A stretch of 58,284 bases of DNA from Deltaproteobacteria bacterium (GTDB lineage: Bacteria; Desulfobacterota; Syntrophia; Syntrophales; Smithellaceae), in contig SBEK01000003.1 of NCBI GenBank assembly GCA_009668925.1, positions 1-58,284 on the forward strand, read 5' to 3'. This document shows positions 25,606-34,958 of the stretch, piece by piece. The notes beneath the pieces are model-generated. The model saw nothing but the letters and a program-made list of their open reading frames with translations, had not been told where the DNA came from and did not search any database. Every line of letters begins with the position of its first letter. Position 1 is the stretch's first letter. The position numbers and the translations under genes were made by a program.

Positions 25606-27366
25606 ATGGAAAATAAGAAAGACGTCATCATCGAGTACAATGTTCCTGCCCGGATGCGAGACGGCGCTGTGTTGATGGCCGATGTCTATCGCCCTCATGC
25701 GGAAGGGAAGTTCCCTGTCCTCGTGCAGCGCACCCCGTATAGCAAAGCTTTCGTACCCTTTGTATTTCAGACGATGGACCCGATCAAGGCGGCCAGGGCA
25801 GGTTATGTGGTTATCGTTCAGGATGTCCGGGGCCGGTGGGAATCGGAAGGCAAAGATTTTTACCCCTACCGCGCCGACGCTGAGGACGGGTACGATACGG
25901 TGGAATGGGCCGCTTCGCTCCCCTGTTCCAATGGAAGTGTGGGTCTCTTCGGTTATTCTTATTACGCGGCAACGCAATGGCTGACGGCTTCGACCAAGCC
26001 GCCCCATTTAAAAGCCTTTTTCCCGTTTTCTGCGGGCATGGAGGATTTCTACTGCTATCGGGGCGGCGCCCTCGAGCTGTCTCTGGCCGTGGGATGGATC
26101 CTGCTCTTCCAGGGGCCGAACGGAATCCTGAAGTCCAAAGCGGGCTCGCCGGAAATGTTTACGGAAATGTTGAGCCTGCTCAATTCCATCGATCGCATTG
26201 AAGATGTTTTCCGGACATTGCCACTCCGGGATATCCCGGCAATGAAGCTGGGCAACGGTTTTGCTCCGAATTTTTACGACACGCTCGACTGGGGGCCCGG
26301 CGCCAAACCTTATCAGGACCGGTCGCTTGTCGATAAGCACGACAGAATCGAAGTTCCCTCCCTCATCTTCGCGGGATGGTACGATATCATGCTGGATACC
26401 GATTTAACGCATTTCCAGTGCATGCGCGCTGAGGCAGGATCGAAAGAAGCAAGGGAAAAGACCCGTCTCGTGGTCGGGCCGTGGACGCACCTTATTCTGA
26501 TTGATTCCGTGGGTCAGCTCAATTTCGGATTAAGCGCTTCCGCGCTGATGCTGGAAAGAAAGACTGATTTGATGTCCGTCCATATGCAGTGGTTTGACAA
26601 CTGGCTCAAAGGCGTCCAGAACAATATTAACGATGAACCCCCTGTTAAACTGTTTGTCATGGGCGACAATGTGTGGCGCGGGGAAAACGAATGGCCGCTG
26701 GCCCGAACTAAATACACCCCTCTTTATCTGCATAGTTCCGGAAAGGCCAATTCTCTTTACGGTGACGGCAGGCTTTCTTTCGATGCTCCCGGCCCTGAAC
26801 CTGCGGATCATTTTGTGTATGATCCTTATGAACCCGTTCCAACGCTCGGGGGCAATCATATCCTTCCCCCCTATTATCTCCGCGGCCCGGCTGATCAGAG
26901 AATCATCGAAGAGCGGTTGGATGTGCTGGTGTATACCAGCGATGTCATTGGCGACGAAATAGAAGTCACCGGCCCGGTTGTTGTGAAGCTCTATGCAGCC
27001 AGCAGCGCTACCGATACGGATTTTACGGCAAAACTGGTGGACGTCTACCCGGACGGACGCGCGTTCAATGTTGTCGACGGCATTATTCGGGCCCGCTACC
27101 GCAAGGGCCGGAAAAGCGAGCCCAGCCTGATCGAGCCCAATGCGATCATCGAGTATGAAATCGACCTCTGGGCTACGAGCATCGTTTTCAAGAAGGGTCA
27201 CAAAATCCGGCTCGAGATTTCCAGCAGCAACTTCCCGCGCTGGGACCGCAATCCGAATACGGGCGAGATTGCGCATGAAGCGAAAAAACTGACGACGGCA
27301 TTTCAGTCTGTTTATCATAGTGCCGAATCTGCTACGCATGTTCTGTTGCCGGTTATTCCGCGCTGA
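25606..27366 (+). CDS. CocE/NonD-family alpha/beta hydrolase
   Basis: A 586-residue serine hydrolase of the X-Pro dipeptidyl-peptidase S15 / cocaine-esterase group. The nucleophile is Ser118 in GLFGYSYYAATQW, with the N-terminal QRTPYSK and VIVQDVRGRWESEGKDFYP motifs; the His is probably in VVGPWTHLI. The C-terminal third is the jelly-roll domain (EVTGPVVVKLYAASSATDTDF ... GHKIRLEISSSNFPRWDRNPN). Members cleave esters, amides or acyl-amino acid bonds. There is no signal peptide, so it acts inside the cell on what the transporter brings in. AGGGGAA lies six bases ahead of the ATG. Confidence 0.9.
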   Translation: MENKKDVIIEYNVPARMRDGAVLMADVYRPHAEGKFPVLVQRTPYSKAFVPFVFQTMDPIKAARAGYVVIVQDVRGRWESEGKDFYPYRADAEDGYDTVEWAASLPCSNGSVGLFGYSYYAATQWLTASTKPPHLKAFFPFSAGMEDFYCYRGGALELSLAVGWILLFQGPNGILKSKAGSPEMFTEMLSLLNSIDRIEDVFRTLPLRDIPAMKLGNGFAPNFYDTLDWGPGAKPYQDRSLVDKHDRIEVPSLIFAGWYDIMLDTDLTHFQCMRAEAGSKEAREKTRLVVGPWTHLILIDSVGQLNFGLSASALMLERKTDLMSVHMQWFDNWLKGVQNNINDEPPVKLFVMGDNVWRGENEWPLARTKYTPLYLHSSGKANSLYGDGRLSFDAPGPEPADHFVYDPYEPVPTLGGNHILPPYYLRGPADQRIIEERLDVLVYTSDVIGDEIEVTGPVVVKLYAASSATDTDFTAKLVDVYPDGRAFNVVDGIIRARYRKGRKSEPSLIEPNAIIEYEIDLWATSIVFKKGHKIRLEISSSNFPRWDRNPNTGEIAHEAKKLTTAFQSVYHSAESATHVLLPVIPR

Positions 27367-27703
27367 GGGTAAATTCGGCAGAAGCGGAATTTATTTTTAT
27401 TCAGTTCAGTACAATGAGGAGGAATTCATTTCATTTTGCAATTGGAATGTGAACGGTCGGCCGAGCAGCCGATAATCACCGATTATAAACAACCCCGCCG
27501 ACAATGGCCTGCCGGTATCAGTCATTTCTTCGCACGAAGCGGACTGAATTTGCCGAACCGCATTCATGCCGCGCACCCAAGGTCATGGTTGAGCAATTCA
27601 ATGCCCCCGGGCGACTGAGGCAATGATGAAGGTATGCGGCAGTCCATGGAAAGCGGACCGCCGGCCATACCATGATAAAAACATTAGAAAGCGGAGGATC
27701 AGC
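27367..27703 (+). other. spacer without a recognisable gene
   Basis: A 337-base gap between the hydrolase and the acyl-CoA synthetase. It has an orphan GAGGAGG at 27416-27422 with only a TTG 13 bases later, opening a 60-codon frame that looks random. No terminator or convincing promoter was found. It may be the remains of a lost small gene. Confidence 0.4.
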
Positions 27704-29593
27704 ATGAAGACAACAAAGTATACTATCCCGATTAAAGACTTTGAAGATATTGAATATCTGGAGAAACAACCTTATGAGGAACTGGTGCCGGCCAGAAGCG
27801 TCTATGATCTTTTTACCGCTACTTCTACTCTGTTTCCGGACAGGCCGGGGTTAACGGTTCTCCCTTCAGGAAATCTGGATGATGCCGCCCATACCCGCAG
27901 CAATCTCGAACTGTGGCGCGAGATTACGCGCGTGGCCAACATGATGCACGATTTGATCACGAGGAAGGACGGGGTTGTCGCTATTTTTTCTCCAACCTAC
28001 AGCCAGATTCCGGCAACGATCTGGGGGACGCAGACGGCGGGCATTGTGAGCAGCATCAACTATCTCTTGAGCCCGGACGTCATTGTTGATTTGCTGCGCG
28101 CGGAAAATGCGGAAATTCTCGTCGTTCCCGGACCGAGTGTCGACAAGAACATTTGGGAAAAAGCCCAGGCCGTTATCGCCGGAGCCGGTATGATCAAAAA
28201 GATACTGGTCATCGGGGGGCCGCCGGTAAAAGACGACCGGATGTATGATTTTGATAAAACTGTCCGGGAATATCCCGACGACCGCCTGAATTTTTACAGA
28301 GAAATCGAAAGAAATACGGTTGCCGCATTGTTTCATACGGGCGGGACGACCGGCGTTCCCAAGCTGACGCAGCTCACCCACGGGAATCAGATTCACGGCG
28401 CCTGGGCATTTGCCCAAATGTGGCATATCGACGAAACCGATGTCGTCCTGAATTGTCTGCCGATGTTTCATGTCGGAGGAACGATATCATTGGGCATGTC
28501 CGCAATGGCCGCCGGCGCCCATGAGGTGATTCTGTCGCCCTATGGTTTGAGGAACCAGGACATCGTCCGCAACTATTGGCGAATTGTCGAACGGTATAAA
28601 GCGACGATTGTCGGCGGCGTGCCGACGGCCATTGTCGCCATTTCCGACGTCCCGGTCGGAGACGCCGACATCTCCTCCATCCGGATGGGGTTCACGGGCG
28701 GCGCCCTGTGCCCGGTTCCGGTCGGAGAGCGTTTTGAAAAGAAGATCGGCCGGCCGCTTTGTGAGCAGTACGGCATGACGGAGACGGGCGCCATGATTTC
28801 GAGCAATCCCTTTATGGGAAAAAGAATCCTGGGCTCGGCCGGTATGCGGGTTCCTTTCTCTGATCTTACGGTTGCAAAGCAGGATGAAGTTGAAAAAGAA
28901 ATCGTGGTGAAATGCGATGTCGGAGAAGTAGGCTCTGTCCTGGTTCGGGGACCTCAGGTATTCCCGGGATACAAAGACCCGCAGCATAATGCCGGAGCAT
29001 TGCTTGGCGAAGGCTGGCTGGTCACCGGAGATTTGGGATACATGAATGCCGAAGGCAGACTTTTTTTAACCGGACGCGAAAAGGATCTCATCATTCGTAG
29101 CGGGCACAATATTGATCCGGCCGCCATTGAAGAAGTGGCGAACGCCCATCCCGGGGTCAGTATGAGCGCCGCCGTCGGCATGCCCGACGAGTATGCCGGC
29201 GAGGTGCCGGTCATTTTCGTTGTCCGGGCGCCGGGGAAAGACCTCGATATCGAAGACCTCCAGAAATATCTGACGGAAAATATTTCCGAGCCGCCCGCCA
29301 AACCCAAAAAAATACTCGCCCTGGCGGAACTGCCCACGACAACCGTCGGTAAAATATTCAAACCCCGTCTTCGCGAGCTGGCGGTGCAGGAAAAGATTCG
29401 CCAGCTTCTTCCGAAATTCATCGGCAACGGGACGATTGCCGATATCGCGACGGAAACTCTCAAAAATGGAACAACGAATGCAGCGGTGGTCGTTGATGCC
29501 GGCAGCGGGGTGCTGAACAAACAAGAGACCGAGGAGAAGATCCTGAAGGCCTTTGTCGACTTGCCCATCAACTTGAAAATAATATGGAAGTAG
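27704..29593 (+). CDS. AMP-forming acyl-CoA synthetase
   Basis: A 629-residue ANL-superfamily ligase that turns a carboxylic acid, ATP and CoA into acyl-CoA, AMP and PPi. The P-loop is FHTGGTTGVPKLTQLTH, the aromatic motif is CEQYGMTETG, the hinge is TGDLGYMNAEGRLFLTGREKDLIIRSG and the catalytic lysine is in TTTVGKIFKP. The extra-long N-terminus (first 60 residues, YEELVPARSVYDLF) and C-terminal extension resemble the roughly 630-residue subgroup called acyl-CoA synthetase without fixed substrate. The start has GGAGG six bases ahead. It likely activates the acid released by the CocE-type hydrolase. Confidence 0.92.
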   Translation: MKTTKYTIPIKDFEDIEYLEKQPYEELVPARSVYDLFTATSTLFPDRPGLTVLPSGNLDDAAHTRSNLELWREITRVANMMHDLITRKDGVVAIFSPTYSQIPATIWGTQTAGIVSSINYLLSPDVIVDLLRAENAEILVVPGPSVDKNIWEKAQAVIAGAGMIKKILVIGGPPVKDDRMYDFDKTVREYPDDRLNFYREIERNTVAALFHTGGTTGVPKLTQLTHGNQIHGAWAFAQMWHIDETDVVLNCLPMFHVGGTISLGMSAMAAGAHEVILSPYGLRNQDIVRNYWRIVERYKATIVGGVPTAIVAISDVPVGDADISSIRMGFTGGALCPVPVGERFEKKIGRPLCEQYGMTETGAMISSNPFMGKRILGSAGMRVPFSDLTVAKQDEVEKEIVVKCDVGEVGSVLVRGPQVFPGYKDPQHNAGALLGEGWLVTGDLGYMNAEGRLFLTGREKDLIIRSGHNIDPAAIEEVANAHPGVSMSAAVGMPDEYAGEVPVIFVVRAPGKDLDIEDLQKYLTENISEPPAKPKKILALAELPTTTVGKIFKPRLRELAVQEKIRQLLPKFIGNGTIADIATETLKNGTTNAAVVVDAGSGVLNKQETEEKILKAFVDLPINLKIIWK

Positions 29594-29671
29594 CGGGTGC
29601 ATGCAAAGAGTTTCAGATCAGGGCAACGGCTTCCCTGATCCGAGCCGTAAGAGGTTTAAGGAGGTCCGTGG

Positions 29672-30412
29672 ATGGCTGGAGATATCGTCGTTGCGATTGA
29701 TAAGGGTGTCCTGATCCTGACAATGAATCGGGTCAGTAAAAAAAATGCCCTGGACCGGGATATGTATGGCGCGATCGCTGACGCCTTTGATCAACTCGGC
29801 CGGGATGAAAGCTTACGCTGTATGCTGATTCAGGCCAATGGAAACACTTTTTGCGCGGGGAATGATATCCCCTTCTTCCTGAACAATTACAGCATGGCGC
29901 CGGATGAGCCGCTGGGCCGATTTTTAAATGGATTAGTTGGGCTGACCAAGCCCTTGGTTGCCGCCATTCAAGGAGCCACCATCGGAGTCGGGTTCACTCT
30001 TCTTCCCCACTGCGATCTCGTTTATGCGACCGATGACATCCGTTTGTCGACGCCGTTCGGCCGCTTCGGACTGGTGCCCGAGCTCGGGTCAAGTCAGCTC
30101 CTGACGGCTATCATCGGTCATCGCCGGGCCATGGAGGTCTTCCTCCTGGGTAAAGTCGTCGATGCCAAAGAAGCGCTGGCCTTGGGCCTGGTTAACGCAA
30201 TCGTTCCCATGGATGAACTCCACGAAACCGCCCTCAGTGCTGCAAAAAAACTGGCGGCCCTTTCCGCAGAGTGTGTCTACGAAACAAAAAGACTTACCCG
30301 AAAAGCTCCCGAGGCCTTGAGCACGCATCTTGAAGACGAATGCAGGACGTTCATGCGGCGGGTAAAAAGCGAAGAAACCCTGGATCTTTTTAGACGTTTT
30401 CTGAACAGATGA
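29672..30412 (+). CDS. enoyl-CoA hydratase/isomerase family protein
   Basis: A 246-residue crotonase-fold protein. The oxyanion-hole segments are NGNTFCAGNDIPFFL and GATIGVGFTLLPHCDLVYA, and the second acidic residue is in FGLVPELGSS. The other catalytic Glu of true hydratases (about residue 144 in rat enzyme) lines up with the GFTLLPHCD segment, where no Glu is present, so an isomerase or other crotonase reaction is as likely as hydration. AAGGAGG lies seven bases ahead. It follows the acyl-CoA synthetase by 78 bases. Confidence 0.88.
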   Translation: MAGDIVVAIDKGVLILTMNRVSKKNALDRDMYGAIADAFDQLGRDESLRCMLIQANGNTFCAGNDIPFFLNNYSMAPDEPLGRFLNGLVGLTKPLVAAIQGATIGVGFTLLPHCDLVYATDDIRLSTPFGRFGLVPELGSSQLLTAIIGHRRAMEVFLLGKVVDAKEALALGLVNAIVPMDELHETALSAAKKLAALSAECVYETKRLTRKAPEALSTHLEDECRTFMRRVKSEETLDLFRRFLNR

Positions 30413-30419
30413 AACTGCA

Positions 30420-30448
30420 TTGACATCCCTGCTACGGTGGGGCATAAG
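30420..30448 (+). promoter_or_regulatory. possible sigma-70 promoter for the second binding-protein gene
   Basis: TTGACA (30420-30425), 17 bases, CATAAG (30443-30448), about 100 bases ahead of the ATG. The -35 is perfect; the -10 matches 4/6. Confidence 0.4.
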
Positions 30449-30548
30449 CCGATGGATTGCTGAAATGTGCTTCATCCTGGACTGATGCCTTTATGCTTGT
30501 ATGAAGCGTGAAAAAGAAATGAACAACAGAAAAAATGGGAGGTGTTTT

Positions 30549-31760
30549 ATGAGGAAAAAGATTGCTTATGTTTTATGTGTTCTATTCATGTGCTTGACGC
30601 TGTCGTTGTCCGCCTGGGCGGCCGAGGACACGATCAAGCTCGGAGCCGTACAGGCTCTTTCGGGAACGTTCAAGGACATTGGTGAACGTTATCTGGAAGG
30701 AGCGGCGTACGCCGTGCAAGTGATCAATGAGACCGGCGGACTTTTGGGCAAGAAAGTGGAGATCATCCGAATTGATTCGGAGTTCAAACCGGATGTGGCC
30801 ACCCGTAAGGCGCAGGAACTCATTCTGAAAGACGGCGTAAAATTCTTCTATGGCGGAACGGGGAGTGCTGTCGGCATCGCCATGGCTCAGCTCGCGGAAA
30901 AACAAAATGTGATCATGTTCACCTGTGATGCGGATGTCCCGGCCATGACCGGCGAGAAATGCAACAAGAATTTCTTCCGGCCCGGCGGGCACACGGAACA
31001 ACGTTCTTATGCCGTTGCGCACCAGACTGCAAAACTGGGTTATAAGAAAATTGCGATCATTGCCCAGGATTATTCCATGGGTCGCGACGCGGTTGCCACG
31101 TTCAAAAAGAAAATGACAGAGTTAAAACCGAACACGGAATACGTGATTGAAGTCTACCATCCGGCCGGAACCAAGGATTACGCGCCCTACGTCAGCAAAA
31201 TCATTGCCGCGAAACCGGATGCCATTTTCACACCCAATTGGGGCAATGACCTCACGCTGCTTCTCAAGCAGGGCCGCCCCATGGGAATGAAGCAGAGAAT
31301 TATCGCTTTCTATATCAATGATGAAGTCACCATTCAATCATTGGCCAATGACGAGTACATCGTCGGCAGCCTCGGCACGGAAGTCTATGACCTCGATATT
31401 CCGACCAAGAAGAACCAGGAATTTATCGCCAAGTTCTACAAGGACAAGGGATATTATCCGACCTGGCTGCGCGGCAAGGCATACATGGCAACCATGTTCT
31501 GGGCTGAGGCCGTTAAGAAAGCGGGAACAACGGATGTAGCAGCGGTCATCAAAGCGTGGGAAGGTCTCACGTATGACGGACCGGCCGGTCTCTGGACCAT
31601 GCGGGCCTGCGACCATCAGGCGCAGATGCCCTACTATCACATAGAAATTCAGAAACAGAGTAAATATTTTAAACATGCCTATGGGAAAGTAACGGGCACG
31701 GCTTCGGCAAAATCCGTGGAAATTCCCTGCGAAAAAACGGGCTGCAAAATGAAGAAATAG
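30549..31760 (+). CDS. Liv-type ABC transporter substrate-binding protein (second)
   Basis: A 403-residue periplasmic binding protein with a signal peptide (residues 1-25, ending SLSAWAAED) and the type-I fold (IKLGAVQALSGTFKDIGERYLEGAAYAVQVINETGGLLGKKVEII). It is related to, but clearly different from, the first binding protein at 21001. There are no additional permease or ATPase genes, so it may share the one LivGFHM-like set and widen its substrate range. The mature C-terminus has an unusual CEKTGCKMKK end with two cysteines. GGGAGG lies six bases ahead of the chosen ATG. Confidence 0.92.
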   Translation: MRKKIAYVLCVLFMCLTLSLSAWAAEDTIKLGAVQALSGTFKDIGERYLEGAAYAVQVINETGGLLGKKVEIIRIDSEFKPDVATRKAQELILKDGVKFFYGGTGSAVGIAMAQLAEKQNVIMFTCDADVPAMTGEKCNKNFFRPGGHTEQRSYAVAHQTAKLGYKKIAIIAQDYSMGRDAVATFKKKMTELKPNTEYVIEVYHPAGTKDYAPYVSKIIAAKPDAIFTPNWGNDLTLLLKQGRPMGMKQRIIAFYINDEVTIQSLANDEYIVGSLGTEVYDLDIPTKKNQEFIAKFYKDKGYYPTWLRGKAYMATMFWAEAVKKAGTTDVAAVIKAWEGLTYDGPAGLWTMRACDHQAQMPYYHIEIQKQSKYFKHAYGKVTGTASAKSVEIPCEKTGCKMKK

Positions 31761-31796
31761 CGGGAGAAGCGGAATTACCCGCTCGTAACGAAACGT

Positions 31797-31843
31797 TTAC
31801 GGTATCCCGGGACGGAGGGCTTCGCCTACCCGGGATACCGTAA
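31797..31843 (+). terminator. strong hairpin, likely terminator or attenuator
   Basis: A perfect 15-bp stem (31797-31811 with 31829-31843) encloses a 17-base loop that itself contains GGC-TTC-GCC. It lies 37 bases after the second binding-protein gene and 37 bases before the CoA-transferase start. TCTTAAT follows, so the T-tract is poor. It may lower downstream expression or protect the 3' end of the binding-protein message. Confidence 0.6.
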
Positions 31844-31879
31844 TCTTAATCATTGAAAAACAGATTGGAGTGTTGGGCA

Positions 31880-33151
31880 ATGTCGAATCATCAACATGCG
31901 TTAAAAGGGTTAAAAATACTTGATTTTACATGGGTTATGGCAGGACCGTTTGCGTCGCGCCAGCTCGCTGACCTGGGGGCGGAAGTCATCAAGATTGAAC
32001 CCTTGGAGACTGGAGCGCATGAGCGACACTATAACCTGGTCATCGAACGGCAGGGGGTCTCTCAGAGCAGTTACTCTGTTTTTGTAAACCGGGGGAAAAA
32101 GAGTCTTTCCATCAATCTGAAAAGCGAAAAAGGCCTGAACATTATTTATGAACTGGCCAAAAAGGCCGACGTCGTCCTTTCCAACATGGCGCCGGGTGCA
32201 TTGAAGAACCTGCACCTGGGCTATGACGATCTGAGAAAAATCAATCCTCGCATTGTTTACTGCAATATTTCCTGTTTTGGCCTTACGGGGTCGTATGCCA
32301 ACGAACCCGGGTTCGACATTATCGCGCAAGCGGCGAGCGGCTGGTGCGGCCAGTGTGACCCGGCGATGCCGGCGCCTGTGGCCATCGGTGATTCCAACGC
32401 GGCGATTCATGCTACGACGGCAATCCTGGCCGCTCTCTATTATCGGGAAAAAACGGGTAAAGGTCAGGAAATCGACATTTCGATGACCGACTGCCTCTTC
32501 CATTGTCATGAAGGCAATCCGGCAGGTTATCTCTTCAGTAACCGCACAGTGCCCCCGGTAAAACAAACCCGGTTGTACGCCGGCTATGCTCCTTTCGGCC
32601 TTTTGAAGGGCAATAACGGATTTATCGCCATCGGGGCCATTACCAATAACCTCTGGGAAAAGCTGGTCCAGGCGATGGGGCCCAATTATGCATGGCTCCT
32701 GACCGATGAACGGACGAATGAACTTAAGAAACGAAACTCTTACGCCGGTGCTCCCTTTGTCCATCAAGTCATCGAGGAATGGCTCACGGCATTTGATGAT
32801 TTGGATGAAGTCGAGAAACTTCTGCGCGCCGCCGGTGTCCCGGCCATGGTGGTGCGGGGATTTGAGAAAGTATGCGATACCCAATATATCAAAGACCGGG
32901 AGATGCTGGTTAAAATAAAGCAGCCTTTCGCCGGTGAAATTGAGACTTATAACAGTCCTTTCAGGATGTCGGAAACACCGGGCAGGATTATGGGATATGC
33001 CCCTTTGCTCGGCGAACATAACCGAGAGATTCTTTCATCGGAATTAGGCTATGACGCTGAAACCATCAACACTCTTTTTGAGGAAGGGGTCATTTACCAC
33101 GAACCGGCTGTCGACAGACTGCCGGAAGAATTAGAAAAGCTAAACAATTAA
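31880..33151 (+). CDS. CaiB/BaiF (class III) CoA transferase
   Basis: A 423-residue family III CoA transferase, which moves CoA between carboxylic acids through an aspartyl-CoA ester. N-terminal signature LKILDFTWVMAGPFASRQLADLGAEVIKIEP; the catalytic Asp is Asp146 in NEPGFDIIAQ. SGW follows soon after, and the C-terminal domain has ITNNLWEKLVQAMG. Donor and acceptor cannot be read from sequence. GGAG lies nine bases ahead of the ATG at 31880. It is separated from the preceding binding-protein gene by a strong hairpin. It offers an ATP-saving route to the same CoA esters made by the synthetase. Confidence 0.92.
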   Translation: MSNHQHALKGLKILDFTWVMAGPFASRQLADLGAEVIKIEPLETGAHERHYNLVIERQGVSQSSYSVFVNRGKKSLSINLKSEKGLNIIYELAKKADVVLSNMAPGALKNLHLGYDDLRKINPRIVYCNISCFGLTGSYANEPGFDIIAQAASGWCGQCDPAMPAPVAIGDSNAAIHATTAILAALYYREKTGKGQEIDISMTDCLFHCHEGNPAGYLFSNRTVPPVKQTRLYAGYAPFGLLKGNNGFIAIGAITNNLWEKLVQAMGPNYAWLLTDERTNELKKRNSYAGAPFVHQVIEEWLTAFDDLDEVEKLLRAAGVPAMVVRGFEKVCDTQYIKDREMLVKIKQPFAGEIETYNSPFRMSETPGRIMGYAPLLGEHNREILSSELGYDAETINTLFEEGVIYHEPAVDRLPEELEKLNN

Positions 33152-33233
33152 GAGTCTCTTCAATTCCATCCTGGGCTGCGCCCCGGAGAAGAAAGGTATC
33201 CGATGCACGGGGTCTTCCGCCGTCAATATTTCA

Positions 33234-33262
33234 TTGACACACACAAGAGCTCTTCTTATACT
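33234..33262 (+). promoter_or_regulatory. sigma-70 promoter for the CCG-SDR-Rid genes
   Basis: TTGACA (33234-33239), 17 bases, TATACT (33257-33262), 75 bases ahead of the CCG-domain gene. It matches 6/6 and 5/6 and is among the best promoters in the window, so the genes from 33337 form their own transcription unit. Confidence 0.7.
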
Positions 33263-33336
33263 TCCACATCAAAGCGATTTCCCATCAACTATCCACTTGA
33301 CCGCCTGTGACGTCATTGATCGAGGGAGGATAAGCC

Positions 33337-34128
33337 ATGCATGCGTTGATTGACAAAGAAATGGTTGAACATATCCGGACCACTGGCCATGCCCTTGTGG
33401 ATCAGCCGGACAGGGTTTCCGTCATGGACTCCCTGGGGCTTCCTTATGACCGGCCGGCCCAGAATGTCGTCATCATGGGCTGCCAGAATCTCAAACTGAT
33501 GCCGCAAGTGATCCGGAAATTCGCCGGCATTTTGGAACGGGGCGGCATGGATTTTACCTTTCTGTCCAAAGAATATTGCTGCGGAAATTATCTCTACCGC
33601 CCGGCCATCAAGGCTAAAGATCAGGAGGCCATGACCCAATGCCGGTCCTATTCCAAGGAATTTGCCGGATTGAACATCGAGCGGATGAAAGAATTGGGGG
33701 CCCGGAGAATGATCCTCTTCTGCTCGCCGTGCTATCCCATCTACAAATATGCCTTTCCCGAAGAGAATATCGTCTTTTATCCGCAGGCCCTCGCCGAAGC
33801 GACGGGCCCTCTGCAATGGCCGCATGAAATAGACTACTACGCCGGCTGCTATAAACTCCACCAAAATTTTGCCAAAGTCCCCATGGATTTGAAATCGACC
33901 AATGCGGTTTTTCACAAGATCGGGGGACTTTCCCTGAACCGGATCAGCGCGCCCTCCTGCTGCTATAAACCGGACGGCCTGGCCCATATGATCACTTCGG
34001 TCAAGACAGACTGCATGGTTCATATCTGTACCGGATGCTACTTCCAGGCGGTTTTCAACATGCCGAAGGACAAGCCGGTCAAGATACTGATGTTGCCCGA
34101 GTTCATTGATATGATCCAGGGAGGTTGA
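33337..34128 (+). CDS. CCG-domain (HdrB-like) iron-sulfur protein
   Basis: A 263-residue protein with two cysteine-rich CCG-type halves, as in heterodisulfide reductase subunit B and LutA/GlpC-like proteins. Cysteine groups are MGCQN, EYCCGNYL, FCSPCYP in the first half and YAGCYK, APSCCYKP, CTGCYFQ in the second. Such domains hold a non-cubane [4Fe-4S] centre for disulfide or electron-transfer chemistry. No HdrA, HdrC, FAD or ferredoxin partner is encoded nearby. GGGAGG lies 7 bases ahead of the ATG, and a strong promoter lies at 33234-33262. The next gene starts two bases after its stop codon. Confidence 0.82.
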   Translation: MHALIDKEMVEHIRTTGHALVDQPDRVSVMDSLGLPYDRPAQNVVIMGCQNLKLMPQVIRKFAGILERGGMDFTFLSKEYCCGNYLYRPAIKAKDQEAMTQCRSYSKEFAGLNIERMKELGARRMILFCSPCYPIYKYAFPEENIVFYPQALAEATGPLQWPHEIDYYAGCYKLHQNFAKVPMDLKSTNAVFHKIGGLSLNRISAPSCCYKPDGLAHMITSVKTDCMVHICTGCYFQAVFNMPKDKPVKILMLPEFIDMIQGG

Positions 34129-34130
34129 TC

Positions 34131-34868
34131 ATGCCGTCAGCTGAACTGAAAGGAAGGATTGCTCTCGTCACCGGCGGCGGCCGCGGCATCGGCCGGGCCA
34201 TTGCGGTCGAGTTGGCCAAAGCGGGTGCGGATGTGGCCGTGAATTATCTGTCGCATCAAAAAGAGGCCGAGGAGGTCTGCGGGATCGTCACGGCTCAGGG
34301 TTGCCGGGCCGTCGCAGTTCAGGCGGATGTCAGCATGGCGTCGTCCGTTTCCCGGATGGTCAGCACCGTTGCCGAACGCCTGGGAAATATATCGATTCTG
34401 GTCAACAATGCCGGGATGGCCAAAGCCAGGCGTCTGGACGAGGTCGATGAGCAACTGTGGGACGAGACGATCGCCGTCAATCTGAAATCCTGTTTCCTGG
34501 TGACACAGGCGGTGCTTCCGGGGATGCGCGCAATGCAGTGGGGGAGGATTATCAACATTTCCTCCGTGGCCGCACACACGGGAGGCATTGTCGGCCCCCA
34601 TTACGCCGCTTCCAAAGCAGGCATTTTGGGACTGACGCATTCCTACGCTTCGCTCCTCATTAAGGAGGGCATCACCGTCAACGCCATCGCGCCGGCATTG
34701 ATCATCACGGATATGGTGAGCGAAGCCACCCGGGCGAGGACCGGCCTGATTCCCGTGGGAAGGCTCGGCACGGTGCAGGAAGTGGCGGACGCTGCGCTGA
34801 TGCTGGCCGGAAACGGCTATATGACCGGACAGACGATCCATGTGGACGGCGGTCTTTACTTCAGCTAG
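34131..34868 (+). CDS. FabG-like short-chain dehydrogenase/reductase
   Basis: A 245-residue classical SDR. The NAD(P) motif is TGGGRGIG, NNAG is at about residue 90, the catalytic Ser is in INISSVAA and Tyr/Lys in HYAASKAG; the C-terminus is QTIHVDGGLYFS. It most resembles 3-oxoacyl-ACP reductases but many such proteins act on hydroxyacyl-CoA, which would fit this CoA-dependent block. The ATG at 34131 has GGGAGG six bases ahead, inside the end of the CCG-domain gene; a TTG at 34125 is the only earlier start and lies too close to it. Confidence 0.92.
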   Translation: MPSAELKGRIALVTGGGRGIGRAIAVELAKAGADVAVNYLSHQKEAEEVCGIVTAQGCRAVAVQADVSMASSVSRMVSTVAERLGNISILVNNAGMAKARRLDEVDEQLWDETIAVNLKSCFLVTQAVLPGMRAMQWGRIINISSVAAHTGGIVGPHYAASKAGILGLTHSYASLLIKEGITVNAIAPALIITDMVSEATRARTGLIPVGRLGTVQEVADAALMLAGNGYMTGQTIHVDGGLYFS

Positions 34869-34958
34869 TGTCATGCGCATTGACAATCACTGCCATTCGG
34901 CCGGATTATTCGTGAACGCAAAATATTCTTATCACGAAGCTAAGGAGGAAAAGGAATT

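Noticed and set aside
27436..27618. 60-codon TTG-initiated frame after an orphan GAGGAGG
   Set aside because: Spacing of 13 bases, unusual composition and no resemblance to a protein family.
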